From positions 3,204,001-3,268,000 of the forward strand of contig CP126123.1 of the NCBI GenBank assembly GCA_030123605.1: DNA of 64,000 nt, in the 5' to 3' direction. Both the position numbers and the translations under genes were made by a program. The notes under the pieces are model-generated. The model worked only from the letters and a program-made list of their open reading frames with translations. It did no database searches and had not been told where the DNA came from. Positions 10,840-19,358 of this stretch are shown one piece after another. How positions within the stretch are numbered: position 1 is the first letter of the stretch; each line of letters opens with the position of its first letter. This DNA comes from Nitrospira sp. GTDB lineage: Bacteria; Nitrospirota; Nitrospiria; Nitrospirales; Nitrospiraceae.

Positions 10840-10914
10840 CGGTTTGGCCGGGGGGGTCCGCCGGCCTGGCGGGAGTCTCGACAGCCCGGTGCCGTCCCTG
10901 GTACTCTCACGCCT

Positions 10915-12558
10915 ATGAAACAACGAACCGTAATACCGCGCCGATCCCGCGTTTCAGAATCCGTCACGGCGCCGGCTTTTGCCGCGGCGCAGGCCTCTGC
11001 GCTTGAAATCTACGATACAACCTTGCGCGACGGAGCCCAAGCGGAGGACGTCAGTTTTTCCGTCGAGGATAAGATCCGCATCGCCCAACAGCTCGACGAA
11101 CTCGGCGTGCAGTTCATCGAAGGCGGGTGGCCCGGAGCCAATCCGAAAGACATCGAATTCTTTCGGATGATCAAGACGATCCCCTTTCGACATGCGACCG
11201 TCGTGGCCTTCGGCTCGACCAGAAAGGCCAGCAACGCAGTCCGCAAAGACAAGAATCTCCAAGCCTTGCTGGCGTCCGAAACCCGCACCATCACACTCTT
11301 CGGCAAGAGCTGGTCGTTCCAGGTCACGGACGCGCTGAACATTTCGCTCGCCAAGAACCTGGAATTGATCGAGGACTCGATCCATTACCTGCGTTCGAAG
11401 GATCGCCGGGTGTTCTATGATGCCGAACATTTTTTCGACGGCTATAAGGCGAACCCGGAGTATGCGTTGCAGACGATTCGAAAGGCGATCGCCGGCGGCG
11501 CCGAACGGGTGATTCTGTGTGACACGAACGGCGGCACGATGCCTTGGGAAATCCGTGAAATTTGCCGAGTGGTCAAGCAGGAATGCCCCGTTCCGTTGGG
11601 GATCCATGCCCACAACGACAGTGAAATGGCGGTCGCCAATTCTCTCGTGGCTGTGGAGTCCGGAATTCTACAGGTCCAAGGCACGATCAACGGGATCGGC
11701 GAACGCTGCGGGAACGCGAACCTCTGTTCTATCATCCCGAACTTGCAGTTGAAGATGCGGCGTCCCGCTCTCGGAAGCAATCTCACGCGCCTGAAAGACG
11801 TGTCGGGGTTCGTGACGGAGATTGCCAACTTGATGCCCAATAAGCACCAGCCCTATGTCGGGGATGCGGCTTTCGCACACAAGGGCGGTGTTCACATCCA
11901 CGCGGTGCTCAAGAACGCAGCGACGTACGAGCATGTCGACCCGGACGAAGTCGGGAATCGCCGTCGGATCCTGGTGTCGGATTACGCCGGTCGAAGCGGG
12001 TTGTTGGAAAAGGTCGAGGCCTATGGCATTTCGCTGAACAAGAACCATGCGAAGCTGGGAGAACTGGTCGACACGCTCAAGGAGCGTGAAAGCCAAGGCT
12101 ATCAATTCGAAGGCGCAGAGGGATCGTTCGAATTGTTGATGCGAAAAGCCATGGGCAGCCATCGCCCGTCCTTTCAATTGTTGGGCTTCCGGGTGATCGT
12201 CGAGAAAAAGCAGGAGCAGGGCATGCTCTTGTCCGAAGCAACGGTCATGGTGAAGGTCGGCGACGTGATCGAACACACGGCGGCGGTGGGAGCCGGCCCC
12301 GTGAATGCCCTCGACCACGCGCTTCGCAAGGCCTTGGAAAAGTTCTATCCGCAACTCCGCGAAGTAAAACTTCTGGACTATAAGGTCCGCGTGTTGTCCG
12401 CCAGCAAGGGAACGGAATCCAAGGTTCGGGTCTTGATCGAATCAGGAGACCACAAAGACAAGTGGGGAACGGTCGGCGTATCGGAGAACATCATGGAAGC
12501 CAGTTGGCAAGCACTGGCCGATAGTATCGAGTACAAATTGCTCCTCAGTGATCACTGA
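10915..12558 (+). CDS. cimA: (R)-citramalate synthase
   Basis: Condenses pyruvate with acetyl-CoA to citramalate, giving 2-oxobutyrate and then isoleucine without threonine deaminase. The 547-residue length with a C-terminal LeuA-type allosteric domain (from about residue 420) fits the CimA class rather than short homocitrate synthases. Motifs are YDTTLRDGAQAEDVSFS at residues 33-49, GIHAHNDSEMAVANSL (metal ligands) and GTINGIGERCGNANL. It lies 75 nt downstream of lysC. A GC-rich hairpin at 10846-10866 in that gap has no T-run. The family also contains 2-isopropylmalate synthase, but the sequence style is CimA. Confidence 0.92.
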   Translation: MKQRTVIPRRSRVSESVTAPAFAAAQASALEIYDTTLRDGAQAEDVSFSVEDKIRIAQQLDELGVQFIEGGWPGANPKDIEFFRMIKTIPFRHATVVAFGSTRKASNAVRKDKNLQALLASETRTITLFGKSWSFQVTDALNISLAKNLELIEDSIHYLRSKDRRVFYDAEHFFDGYKANPEYALQTIRKAIAGGAERVILCDTNGGTMPWEIREICRVVKQECPVPLGIHAHNDSEMAVANSLVAVESGILQVQGTINGIGERCGNANLCSIIPNLQLKMRRPALGSNLTRLKDVSGFVTEIANLMPNKHQPYVGDAAFAHKGGVHIHAVLKNAATYEHVDPDEVGNRRRILVSDYAGRSGLLEKVEAYGISLNKNHAKLGELVDTLKERESQGYQFEGAEGSFELLMRKAMGSHRPSFQLLGFRVIVEKKQEQGMLLSEATVMVKVGDVIEHTAAVGAGPVNALDHALRKALEKFYPQLREVKLLDYKVRVLSASKGTESKVRVLIESGDHKDKWGTVGVSENIMEASWQALADSIEYKLLLSDH

Positions 12559-12591
12559 AAACTTTCCCCCTCCCCGGGGTTCACATAATCC

Positions 12592-12620
12592 TTGACAGAG
12601 CAGGTAACCTCACGTAACTT
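12592..12620 (+). promoter_or_regulatory. Sigma-70-type promoter for ihfA
   Basis: TTGACA at 12592-12597 and TAACTT at 12615-12620 with a 17-nt spacer, placed about 85 nt before the ihfA start. The -35 is a perfect consensus; the -10 is moderate. Confidence 0.55.
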
Positions 12621-12703
12621 ATGGGAAAATTCTTTGTCTTGGACGCTCGACACCAAGAAACACTTCCTATGGAACGACTCTAGTGGATGGCGGGGGGAGA
12701 GGC

Positions 12704-12979
12704 ATGAGAAAGGCGGATATCGCAAACGAAATTTTCAAGCAAGTTGGAGTGTCTAAAAACGACGCAGCCGATATCGTCGAACTCGTGCTCAATTTGTTGA
12801 AAGGCGTGTTGCAGAAAGGCGATGCGGTCAAGATCGCAGGGTTTGGAAATTTTGTCGTGCGGAGCAAGGGGGCGCGCAAGGGGCGCAATCCACGGACCGG
12901 CGAAGAAATCGGGATCACTCCCCGTCGAGTGGTGACGTTTCGACCCAGTCAGGTCTTTAAGAAGTACGTCAATTCCTAG
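12704..12979 (+). CDS. ihfA: Integration host factor / HU-type DNA-bending protein
   Basis: A 91-residue DNABII protein that bends DNA as a dimer. The product begins MRKADIANEIFKQVG; VKIAGFGNFVVRSKGARKG and GRNPRTGEEIGI form the beta arm with the intercalating proline. I chose the ATG at 12704 over one 21 nt upstream because GGGGAGAGG precedes it and the family starts there. The gene directly upstream of a MerR-like gene is the common ihfA-merR arrangement, which favours the IHF alpha subunit over HU; that distinction is an inference from context. Confidence 0.9.
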   Translation: MRKADIANEIFKQVGVSKNDAADIVELVLNLLKGVLQKGDAVKIAGFGNFVVRSKGARKGRNPRTGEEIGITPRRVVTFRPSQVFKKYVNS

Positions 12980-13020
12980 TCTTTATTTTGCCACGAGCGA
13001 ACGCAGCACGAGGACCGGTC

Positions 13021-13371
13021 ATGGGGAATGATCCCAGACTGGGAAGCAAGGTTTTTTATAAGATCGGAGAAGTCAGCAAGATTGCAAAGTTGCCGGCGTA
13101 TGTCTTGCGGTTTTGGGAATCAGAATTCAGCTTCTTAAAACCGAAAAAAAGCCGAGGCAACCAGCGGTTGTATGTGCAGCGAGATGTGGAGACGGTGTTG
13201 GAGATCAAGCGGATGCTCTATGATGAAGGGCACACGCTGGCTGGCGTCAAGCGCTACTGGGCTCGTCGAGGACGGGCTACTGCCAAGCGCGGATCGCGGA
13301 AAGAGCTGGCACAGCGTGTCCGGGGTGATCTCCGGGCGATCATCAGGGTGATCGACTCCTATTCGCTTTGA
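13021..13371 (+). CDS. MerR-family transcriptional regulator
   Basis: A 116-residue protein with a MerR winged helix-turn-helix near its N-terminus: YKIGEVSKIAKLPAYVLRFW, then NQRLYVQRDVETVLEIKRML and LAGVKRYW. There is no C-terminal cysteine cluster or drug-binding domain, so it is the short YfmP/HspR-like form that often follows ihfA. The ATG at 13021 has GAGGA upstream; an in-frame TTG at 12988 is also possible. The ligand and target are unknown. Confidence 0.85.
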   Translation: MGNDPRLGSKVFYKIGEVSKIAKLPAYVLRFWESEFSFLKPKKSRGNQRLYVQRDVETVLEIKRMLYDEGHTLAGVKRYWARRGRATAKRGSRKELAQRVRGDLRAIIRVIDSYSL

Positions 13372-13433
13372 ACCGTTCCGGTGATGCGGGCGACTGCGCT
13401 CAAATCGCGCAGGTACATCGAAATTGTGTGTGT

Positions 13434-13510
13434 CGGGGCGTAGCGCAGCCCGGTAGCGCACTCGCTTGGGGTGCGAGTGGTCGTGGGTTCAAATCCCGCC
13501 GCCCCGACCA
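13434..13510 (+). tRNA. tRNA-Pro (anticodon GGG)
   Basis: A 77-nt cloverleaf with encoded CCA at 13508-13510. The acceptor stem is CGGGGCG (13434-13440) with CGCCCCG (13500-13506). The anticodon stem is CTCGC/GCGAG (13461-13465 and 13473-13477) around loop TTGGGGT, so the anticodon GGG is at 13468-13470. The T arm GTGGGTTCAAATCCCGC is standard. The proline identity fits the G-rich acceptor stem. Confidence 0.96.
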
Positions 13511-13673
13511 TCGACAGGATGTCTTGCAGCATGGGCCTGGATTGCAACTGTTGATCTCCTGCAACCGATCGTGTGCGCTCGCCGATGAGGTTTCCCACCG
13601 TTCTTGTCACCGACCTCGATCCGCCGGTTCTGTTCACCCCTTTCAGGATGTTGTCGAAGAGTGAGGAGAGGCT

Positions 13674-14489
13674 GTGGCGCGTGCGAGAATCCTTGTGACC
13701 AATGATGATGGGATTACATCCCCCGGAATCCATGCGGTGGCGACCGCGCTGCGCGCGCTGGGAGAGGTGTGGATCGTGGCGCCCGACCGGGAGCGGACGG
13801 CTGTGGGGCACGCGGTCACATTGCACAAGCCGCTTCGCATTACGAAGTTGGGGCCGCGTGTCTTCATGGTGAACGGGACTCCTGTGGACTGTGTCAATCT
13901 GGCCCTGGTGAAGGTCTTGCCGGGACGGCCAGCGTTGATCGTGTCCGGTATCAATAGAGGGGTGAATCTCGGCGATGACGTGATGTATTCCGGAACCGTT
14001 TCGGCCGCCCTGGAAGGGACGATCCTTGGCATCCCCTCGATGGCCGTGTCGCAGGAGGGCGAGCAGGAGTTTCGATTCGACGTGGGAGCACGATATGCGG
14101 CTCGAGTCGCACAAAAGGTGCTTTTACACGGATTGCCGCCGGAAACCATTTTGAACGTGAATATTCCGAACGGCTCGTTTCGATCTATCAAGGGGGTCAA
14201 GGTGACCTGTTTGAGTCGGCGCCGTTTTGAAAACCCCATCGTCGAGAAAGTCGATCCGAGGGGGCGAAAGTATTACTGGATCGCCGGGACACGCCAATCG
14301 TGGAGTCGCCGGAACGACGCCGACCACGAAGCGCTGGAGCGTCATCTGGTATCCGTGACCCCGATCCATCTCGACACGACCCATTACGCCGTGTTCGAAC
14401 AATTCAAAGCATGGGAACGGCCTCTCTCGCGACGGCCTGTGCGCAGGGTGCCGACGAGTCCTCGTTTGCGAAAGAGGGCACGGATATGA
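13674..14489 (+). CDS. surE: 5'/3'-nucleotidase SurE
   Basis: SurE removes phosphate from nucleoside monophosphates and is linked to stationary-phase survival and nucleotide-pool control. The start is a GTG at 13674 with GAGGAGAGG just upstream. The metal site NDDG is at residues 10-13; VAPDRERTAVGHAVT and SGINRGVNLGDDVMYSGTVS are signature blocks. At 271 residues it carries a short basic C-terminal tail. Its stop overlaps the DedA start as ATGA. Confidence 0.96.
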   Translation: MARARILVTNDDGITSPGIHAVATALRALGEVWIVAPDRERTAVGHAVTLHKPLRITKLGPRVFMVNGTPVDCVNLALVKVLPGRPALIVSGINRGVNLGDDVMYSGTVSAALEGTILGIPSMAVSQEGEQEFRFDVGARYAARVAQKVLLHGLPPETILNVNIPNGSFRSIKGVKVTCLSRRRFENPIVEKVDPRGRKYYWIAGTRQSWSRRNDADHEALERHLVSVTPIHLDTTHYAVFEQFKAWERPLSRRPVRRVPTSPRLRKRARI

Positions 14490-15121
14490 CGGCGTTGATC
14501 GAGTGGTTGATCGAACAGCTCGGGCGATTCGTCATCGCGGCGATTTCGACGTTCGGCTACACCGGCATTGTGATCACGATGGCGATTGAGAGTGCCTGTA
14601 TCCCGCTGCCGAGCGAAATCATCATGCCGTTTTCAGGCTACCTTGTCTCAACAGGCCAGTTTTCTATGCTGGGCGTGACGCTCGCCGGTGCGATCGGTAA
14701 CGTGCTCGGTTCGCTGGTCGCCTATTATGTCGGAGTCTGGGGAGGGCGGCCGTTCGTCGAGCGGTACGGCCGGTATTTCCTAGTCTCGCAGCACGATCTG
14801 GCGTTGGCCGATCGGTGGTTTACGAAACATGGCGATGCGGCGGTGCTGATCAGCCGACTCCTGCCGGTCGTGCGGACCTTCATTTCGCTCCCGGCCGGGA
14901 TCGCCCGCATGGACGTGACGAAGTTTGTGATATTTTCGTTCGTCGGGGCCGTGCCCTGGTGTTATGCGCTTGCCTATGTGGGGTTGAAGATGGGTGAGCA
15001 TTGGAATCAATTGCGTGAGTATTTCCATCATGCGGATCTGGTGATCGGGCTGTTTCTTGCCGTAGGGCTCGGTTATTTCCTCTGGTCGCATTGGCCGAAA
15101 CGCCGACCGTCTCTGGAATGA
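14486..15121 (+). CDS. DedA-family inner-membrane protein
   Basis: A 211-residue polytopic membrane protein. DedA (VTT-domain) proteins include undecaprenyl-phosphate and phospholipid flippases. Seen are the re-entrant motif block IESACIPLPSEIIMPFSGYL, the central ISRLLPVVRTFISLPAG with its conserved arginines, and several membrane helices. The ATG at 14486 starts inside the surE stop; an upstream extension in frame would lie within surE and is unlikely. cysS begins on the next base after its stop. The transported lipid cannot be told. Confidence 0.9.
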   Translation: MTALIEWLIEQLGRFVIAAISTFGYTGIVITMAIESACIPLPSEIIMPFSGYLVSTGQFSMLGVTLAGAIGNVLGSLVAYYVGVWGGRPFVERYGRYFLVSQHDLALADRWFTKHGDAAVLISRLLPVVRTFISLPAGIARMDVTKFVIFSFVGAVPWCYALAYVGLKMGEHWNQLREYFHHADLVIGLFLAVGLGYFLWSHWPKRRPSLE

Positions 15122-16582
15122 ATGCGCACCATGCTGCGTGTCTACAATACGTTGTCCGGAAACAAGGACCTGTTCGAGCCATTGGTGCCCAGGAAAGTCC
15201 GCATGTATGTCTGCGGGGTGACGGTCTATGACTATTGCCACATTGGACATGCCCGCAGTGCATTGGTCTTCGACGTGCTGCGGCGCTATCTGGAATATTC
15301 GGGCTACACCGTCGAATTCGCCAAGAATTTTACGGATGTGGACGACAAAATCATCAAGCGCGCGAATGAGCAGGGGGTGAGGTGCGAGGACATTACCTCC
15401 AAATACATCGACGCCTATTACGAGGATATGGATAAACTGGGCGTGGGCCGAGCCACGCTCGAGCCTAGGGCCACGGAGCATATCGCCGATATTGTGGCGC
15501 TCGTCGACCGGTTGCTGGCGAAGGGGATGGCCTATCGTGTCGACGGGGATGTCTATTTTCAGGTCGATCGGTATCCTCTGTACGGCAGGCTCTCCAAGCG
15601 GAGAATCGACGATTTACAGGCAGGGGCTCGCGTGGACGTGGATGAGCGCAAACGTCATCCTATGGATTTTGCGTTGTGGAAGGGCAGCAAACCCGGTGAG
15701 CCTTCCTGGGAGAGTCCGTGGGGGTTGGGCAGGCCGGGATGGCATATCGAATGTTCTGCCATGGCCATGAGACACCTCGGCGAAACCTTCGACATCCATG
15801 GCGGCGGGATGGACCTGATTTTCCCCCACCACGAGAATGAGATCGCGCAGTCTTGCGGGGCGACCGGCCGGGAATTCGCACGGTACTGGGTTCACAATGG
15901 ATTCGTCCAGATCAACCAAGAGAAGATGTCCAAATCACTGGGAAACTTTTTTACGATTCGAGAGATTTTCCAGCAATCCGAGTGGCCGGACGTCGTGACC
16001 GGAGAAATCCTGCGCTATTTTCTCCTCTCCACCCACTATCGCAGTCCGTTGGACTTTTCAGACCAAAGCTTACGGGAGGCGAAGGGGGCGCTCAATGGAT
16101 TGTATGACCTCTTCGAGCGTCTGAATGAGCCTGGTCCGGCCCATGGTGAGTCCGATCAGCAGATGCAAGAGGCGGCGGCGCAGACGCGACAGGCTTTTGT
16201 GGAAGCCATGGACGATGATCTGAATACGTCCGTCGCTGTGGCTGCGTTGCAGAAGCTGCGGAGCGAAGCCAACAAGGCCATTGAAGGCGGCTTGTCGCAT
16301 GACATCCGGCGTGCGGTGCGGCAGGAGTTCCGTACGTTGGGAGCGGTACTGGGGCTCTTGCAGCCGGACAACTGGCAATTCAAGAGTCAGGTCCGGCAGG
16401 CACCATCCGGCGAGCCCGCGGCGGCACTATCTGATGGGGAGATCATCGACCGACTTGCGGAGCGCATCGAGGCGAAAAAGGCCAAAGATTACAGGCTTGC
16501 CGACCAGATCCGCGCAGAACTGGCTTCCCGTGGCATTACGATCGAGGATCGCCCAGATGGCACGAGTCGATGGAAGCGATAA
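15122..16582 (+). CDS. cysS: Cysteinyl-tRNA synthetase
   Basis: Charges tRNA-Cys. The 486-residue class I synthetase has a zinc-site cysteine (Cys31 in YVCGVTVYDYCHIGHAR), HIGH at residues 40-43, the zinc ligands in GWHIECSAM and FPHHENEIAQS, and KMSKS at residues 268-272. The C-terminal DALR region and short end domain are present. An alternative ATG lies 9 nt downstream. It overlaps the rlmB start by 26 nt. Confidence 0.97.
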   Translation: MRTMLRVYNTLSGNKDLFEPLVPRKVRMYVCGVTVYDYCHIGHARSALVFDVLRRYLEYSGYTVEFAKNFTDVDDKIIKRANEQGVRCEDITSKYIDAYYEDMDKLGVGRATLEPRATEHIADIVALVDRLLAKGMAYRVDGDVYFQVDRYPLYGRLSKRRIDDLQAGARVDVDERKRHPMDFALWKGSKPGEPSWESPWGLGRPGWHIECSAMAMRHLGETFDIHGGGMDLIFPHHENEIAQSCGATGREFARYWVHNGFVQINQEKMSKSLGNFFTIREIFQQSEWPDVVTGEILRYFLLSTHYRSPLDFSDQSLREAKGALNGLYDLFERLNEPGPAHGESDQQMQEAAAQTRQAFVEAMDDDLNTSVAVAALQKLRSEANKAIEGGLSHDIRRAVRQEFRTLGAVLGLLQPDNWQFKSQVRQAPSGEPAAALSDGEIIDRLAERIEAKKAKDYRLADQIRAELASRGITIEDRPDGTSRWKR

Positions 16583-17333
16583 TTCCTCGGAAGTGATCTA
16601 CGGCCTCCATGCCGTGCGCGAGGCGCTTCGCGCCGGTGTTCGTCCTCTCCAGCGTTTGCTCCTACTGAGCATCGATCGACAATTCGGTGACATTGTGCGG
16701 CTGGCAAGGGAGAAGCGTGTGCCGGTGCATATCGAACCGCGAGCGGCCCTCGACCGACTCGTCCCCGACGGTCGCCATCAAGGGGTCGTCGGGTTGGTCG
16801 CCGCCAAGGCCTATGCCGAACCGGATGATATTCTTGTGTCGGCGCAGGGGGAGGGGAAGACTCCACTGTTGGTCCTGCTCGACGGCGTGGAGGATCCGCA
16901 TAACCTGGGCGCCATCCTGCGAACGGCCGAATCATCCGGTGTGCAGGGGGTGTTTATTCCTGAGCGTCGCGCGGTGGGATTGACCAGCGTCGTGGCAAAG
17001 GCCTCGGCTGGCGCAGTCGATCATATGCCTGTCGGACGGGTGCCGAATCTCTCTCGTTTGATCGAGCGTCTCCAGGATACGGGGCTGTGGGTCTACGCGT
17101 TGGATGCTGACGCTCCCAAAGTCTACACGGCGCTGGATTTTCGAGGGCCGGTTGCGCTCGTATTCGGCGGGGAGGGGAAAGGGGTTCGTCCGGGCGTGCG
17201 TGGAGCCTGTGACGATGCAGCGCACATCCCCATGCTCGGGAAAGTCGGTTCGCTCAATGTCTCGGCGGCGGCGGCCGTTGTGTTGTACGAGGCGTTGCGC
17301 CAGCGACGGGAGGGTACGGCCGGAAAACCGTGA
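16557..17333 (+). CDS. rlmB: RlmB/TrmH-family 2'-O-ribose rRNA methyltransferase
   Basis: A SPOUT-fold methyltransferase that, in the RlmB subgroup, methylates a guanosine ribose in 23S rRNA. The 258-residue product begins with a substrate-binding domain (EVIYGLHAVREAL) followed by the knot motifs LDGVEDPHNLGAILRTAESS, ALVFGGEGKGV and VGSLNVSAAAAVVLYEAL. The ATG at 16557 lies inside the end of cysS, which is a common partner of this family. The exact target nucleotide is inferred from the family. Confidence 0.93.
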   Translation: MARVDGSDNSSEVIYGLHAVREALRAGVRPLQRLLLLSIDRQFGDIVRLAREKRVPVHIEPRAALDRLVPDGRHQGVVGLVAAKAYAEPDDILVSAQGEGKTPLLVLLDGVEDPHNLGAILRTAESSGVQGVFIPERRAVGLTSVVAKASAGAVDHMPVGRVPNLSRLIERLQDTGLWVYALDADAPKVYTALDFRGPVALVFGGEGKGVRPGVRGACDDAAHIPMLGKVGSLNVSAAAAVVLYEALRQRREGTAGKP

Positions 17334-17350
17334 GCTTGTGCTCGACTGGC

Positions 17351-17635
17351 TTACCGGAGCCGGAGCATTTTCCCTTGAATGGCGGCCTTGAGGAGTTGGG
17401 CGGTATTGGAGACCCGGATTTTTTTCATCATATTCGCTCGGTGAGCCTCGACTGTTTTGACGCTGATTTTCAACCGTTGGGCGATTTCTTTATTCTTGAA
17501 GCCGGTCCAGATCAGATCCAGGATCTCCTGTTCACGGGTCGTGAGGGCTTCGGGTCGTCGTTTACGCGGGGGTAATGCCGACTCCGACGACGATGCGTTT
17601 CTTGAGCGCTTGTTCATTTTGGCCGCTGTCGACAT
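17351..17635 (-). CDS. Stand-alone LuxR/GerE-type DNA-binding regulator
   Basis: A 94-residue protein with a basic Ser/Arg-rich N-terminus and a single GerE helix-turn-helix: LTTREQEILDLIWTGFKNKE, then IAQRLKISVKTVEAHRANMM. There is no receiver or ligand domain, so it is a GerE-only regulator. The ATG at 17635 was chosen for the AAGGGGAG about 10 nt upstream. It diverges from pilD and is convergent with rlmB (17 nt apart). Its promoter is at 17713-17742. A 6-bp inverted repeat at 17785-17801 in the divergent region may be its site. A role in pilus control is inferred from position only. Confidence 0.85.
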   Translation of the reverse strand: MSTAAKMNKRSRNASSSESALPPRKRRPEALTTREQEILDLIWTGFKNKEIAQRLKISVKTVEAHRANMMKKIRVSNTAQLLKAAIQGKMLRLR

Positions 17636-17712
17636 GTACGTCTGGCTCCCCTTCGAATAAATGCGATCCTCTGACCGAGGCCTGTGATTTCCAATCGCCA
17701 AAAGGTTTGTGC

Positions 17713-17742
17713 ATTATACGCAGTTCTCCTAGCGTTTGTAAA
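17713..17742 (-). promoter_or_regulatory. Sigma-70-type promoter for the GerE-only regulator
   Basis: On the minus strand TTTACA (17742-17737) and TATAAT (17718-17713) are separated by 18 nt. The -10 is perfect. Predicted start is near 17706, giving a leader of about 70 nt. Confidence 0.65.
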
Positions 17743-17784
17743 TGGATGAAGATGGGATGCGCCACTTTTAGGGATGCGGTTATT

Positions 17785-17801
17785 ATAGTAGGATATACTA
17801 T
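17785..17801. promoter_or_regulatory. Inverted repeat ATAGTA-N5-TACTAT, possible operator
   Basis: A perfect 6-bp inverted repeat with a 5-nt spacer in the 220-bp region between the divergent GerE-only regulator and pilD. It overlaps a possible -10 (TATACT, 17794-17799) for pilD that has no good -35, as expected for an activator-dependent promoter. Binding is not shown by sequence alone. Confidence 0.35.
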
Positions 17802-17855
17802 CTATATCGCAATGAGCCTCGCGGACGGGACGGCTCGGCCATTTCGGGGAACCCC

Positions 17856-18629
17856 ATGATGCTCTACATCGTCGTGTTGCTGTTCGGCGCTGTGATAGGC
17901 AGTTTCCTGAACGTCTGTATCCACCGATTGCCGCGCGAAGAGTCGGTGGCATGGCCGGCCTCTCATTGTCCCTCATGCGGACAGCCCATTGCGGCGTACG
18001 ACAATATTCCGGTGATCAGTTATCTGATGTTGAGAGGTCGATGTCGTGCCTGCCGTGCGCCCATTTCCATCCGATATCCGTTGGTGGAGGCCGTCAACGC
18101 GATCGCCTATGGGATCGTCTTTTGGATGTTCGGTTTTACCGCGACGGCATGCATCTATGCCGCGTTGATCTCCGCGCTTATTGTGGTGACGGGAACAGAC
18201 GTTTCACATTACATGATTCCGGATACGGTGACCCTACCGGGGATCGTCATCGGATTGCTCGGCGCCGTTCTGATCCTACCGGTCGGCATCGTTGATTCCC
18301 TCCTCGGGGTCCTGGTGGGCGGGGGGAGCTTATGGTTTCTGGCCTGGGTCAGTCCCTATATCTTCGGGAAAGAGGGCATGGGCGGAGGCGATATCAAGCT
18401 GATGGCCATGGTCGGTTCGTTCATCGGATGGCAGCCGGCGCTGCTGGCCATCATGATCGGCTCGTTACTGGGGTCCGTGATCGGAGGCGGGCTCATGGCG
18501 GCCCGGGTCATGCGGCGTGAGCAGTACATCCCCTTCGGGCCCTTCCTTGCGATCGGGTCGGTCCTGGCCTTGCTGTTTCACCAACCTCTGTTCGAATGGT
18601 ACTGGTCGTTGATCGACCTTCCGCAGTAA
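17856..18629 (+). CDS. pilD: Prepilin peptidase / N-methyltransferase
   Basis: An inner-membrane aspartyl protease that removes the leader of Type IV prepilins and methylates the new N-terminus. The 257-residue protein has the zinc cysteines Cys38, Cys41, Cys63 and Cys66 (CPSCGQ, CRACRA), the catalytic aspartates Asp115 in GTDVSHYMIPD and Asp179 in GMGGGDIKLMAM, and about eight hydrophobic segments. The N-terminal GAVIGSFLNVCIHRLP block marks the bifunctional form. It heads the 15-kb pilus locus whose minor pilins downstream are its likely substrates. Confidence 0.96.
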   Translation: MMLYIVVLLFGAVIGSFLNVCIHRLPREESVAWPASHCPSCGQPIAAYDNIPVISYLMLRGRCRACRAPISIRYPLVEAVNAIAYGIVFWMFGFTATACIYAALISALIVVTGTDVSHYMIPDTVTLPGIVIGLLGAVLILPVGIVDSLLGVLVGGGSLWFLAWVSPYIFGKEGMGGGDIKLMAMVGSFIGWQPALLAIMIGSLLGSVIGGGLMAARVMRREQYIPFGPFLAIGSVLALLFHQPLFEWYWSLIDLPQ

Positions 18630-18719
18630 TTCCCGCTCAATCGGCCTACAGAGCCATTTTGTAGGCGTTCATGTTTTTCATGACTGTATCCGAATGGATG
18701 ATTCACTGTATCTGATTCG

Positions 18720-18738
18720 GAACAGTTCATAACTGTTC
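18720..18738. promoter_or_regulatory. Perfect palindrome GAACAGTT-CAT-AACTGTTC
   Basis: An 8-bp perfect inverted repeat with a 3-nt spacer, about 186 bp upstream of the first minor-pilin gene in the 294-bp gap after pilD. It resembles a dimeric repressor or activator site. It has no T-run, so it is not a terminator. Regulator unknown. Confidence 0.35.
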
Positions 18739-18923
18739 ATCTCCTTCTTGTCTGGGCGTTGCCATGTTCCATGGCAGGCAGCTTCTGCACATTTCCCCAA
18801 GATCTCCGCGGGTTCGCACGACAGGCCGGGATGGATGAGAGCGGCGGGCGGCCTTCTGTCCTGTCGGATATGAAGCGGCATGGAACTTGGAAACGCTTTA
18901 CGCGCTCGACGAAAGGAGCCGGT

Positions 18924-19358
18924 ATGAACGAACGTGGAGGAAGTCTCGTGGAACTCTGTACCGTGGCTGCCATTGTCGCCATCGGGGTCGGGGTGAGCTT
19001 GCCGAGTTGGACGGCCTTGGTGGCAAAGCAGCAACGTCGGGCGGTCGTGACGGAGATCGCATCGGAGTTGCGCATGGCCCGGCAATTGGCCATGGCTCGG
19101 CATGAGCGGATTCGAGTGGTGGTGAATGTGGAACAATCCGAGCTCCGCACGGAATGTGTGGACTGCGGAACGGGCCCGCTCCGCCGCTACGAGTTCTCAC
19201 GAAAGGGCACGGCCATCGAGTCGATGACGACGAAACCCGAGATCCTGTTTCAGCCCAGCGGTCGTTCGGCAACCGCCACCACCATAGTCCTGGTCGATCG
19301 TCAACATGAAACCCATCAGGTGACGGTGAGTATTACCGGACGGGTGGTGATGTCATGA
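18924..19358 (+). CDS. Type IV pilus minor pilin, FimT/GspH-like (set A)
   Basis: A 144-residue prepilin-like protein. The N-terminus MNERGGSLVELCTVAAIVAIG is a class III signal with cleavage expected after the second glycine (G|S instead of the usual G|F) and the conserved Glu at +5. A GspH/FimT-like body follows (EIASELRMARQLAMARHERI). The ATG at 18924 follows GAAAGGAG. Its stop overlaps the start of pilV (ATGA). It is the first gene of the set A minor pilin operon. Confidence 0.85.
   Translation: MNERGGSLVELCTVAAIVAIGVGVSLPSWTALVAKQQRRAVVTEIASELRMARQLAMARHERIRVVVNVEQSELRTECVDCGTGPLRRYEFSRKGTAIESMTTKPEILFQPSGRSATATTIVLVDRQHETHQVTVSITGRVVMS

Noticed and set aside
10846..10866. GC-rich hairpin GGCCGG/CCGGCC between lysC and cimA
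   Set aside because: No T-run follows, and its spacing does not fit a terminator; could be chance in GC-rich DNA.
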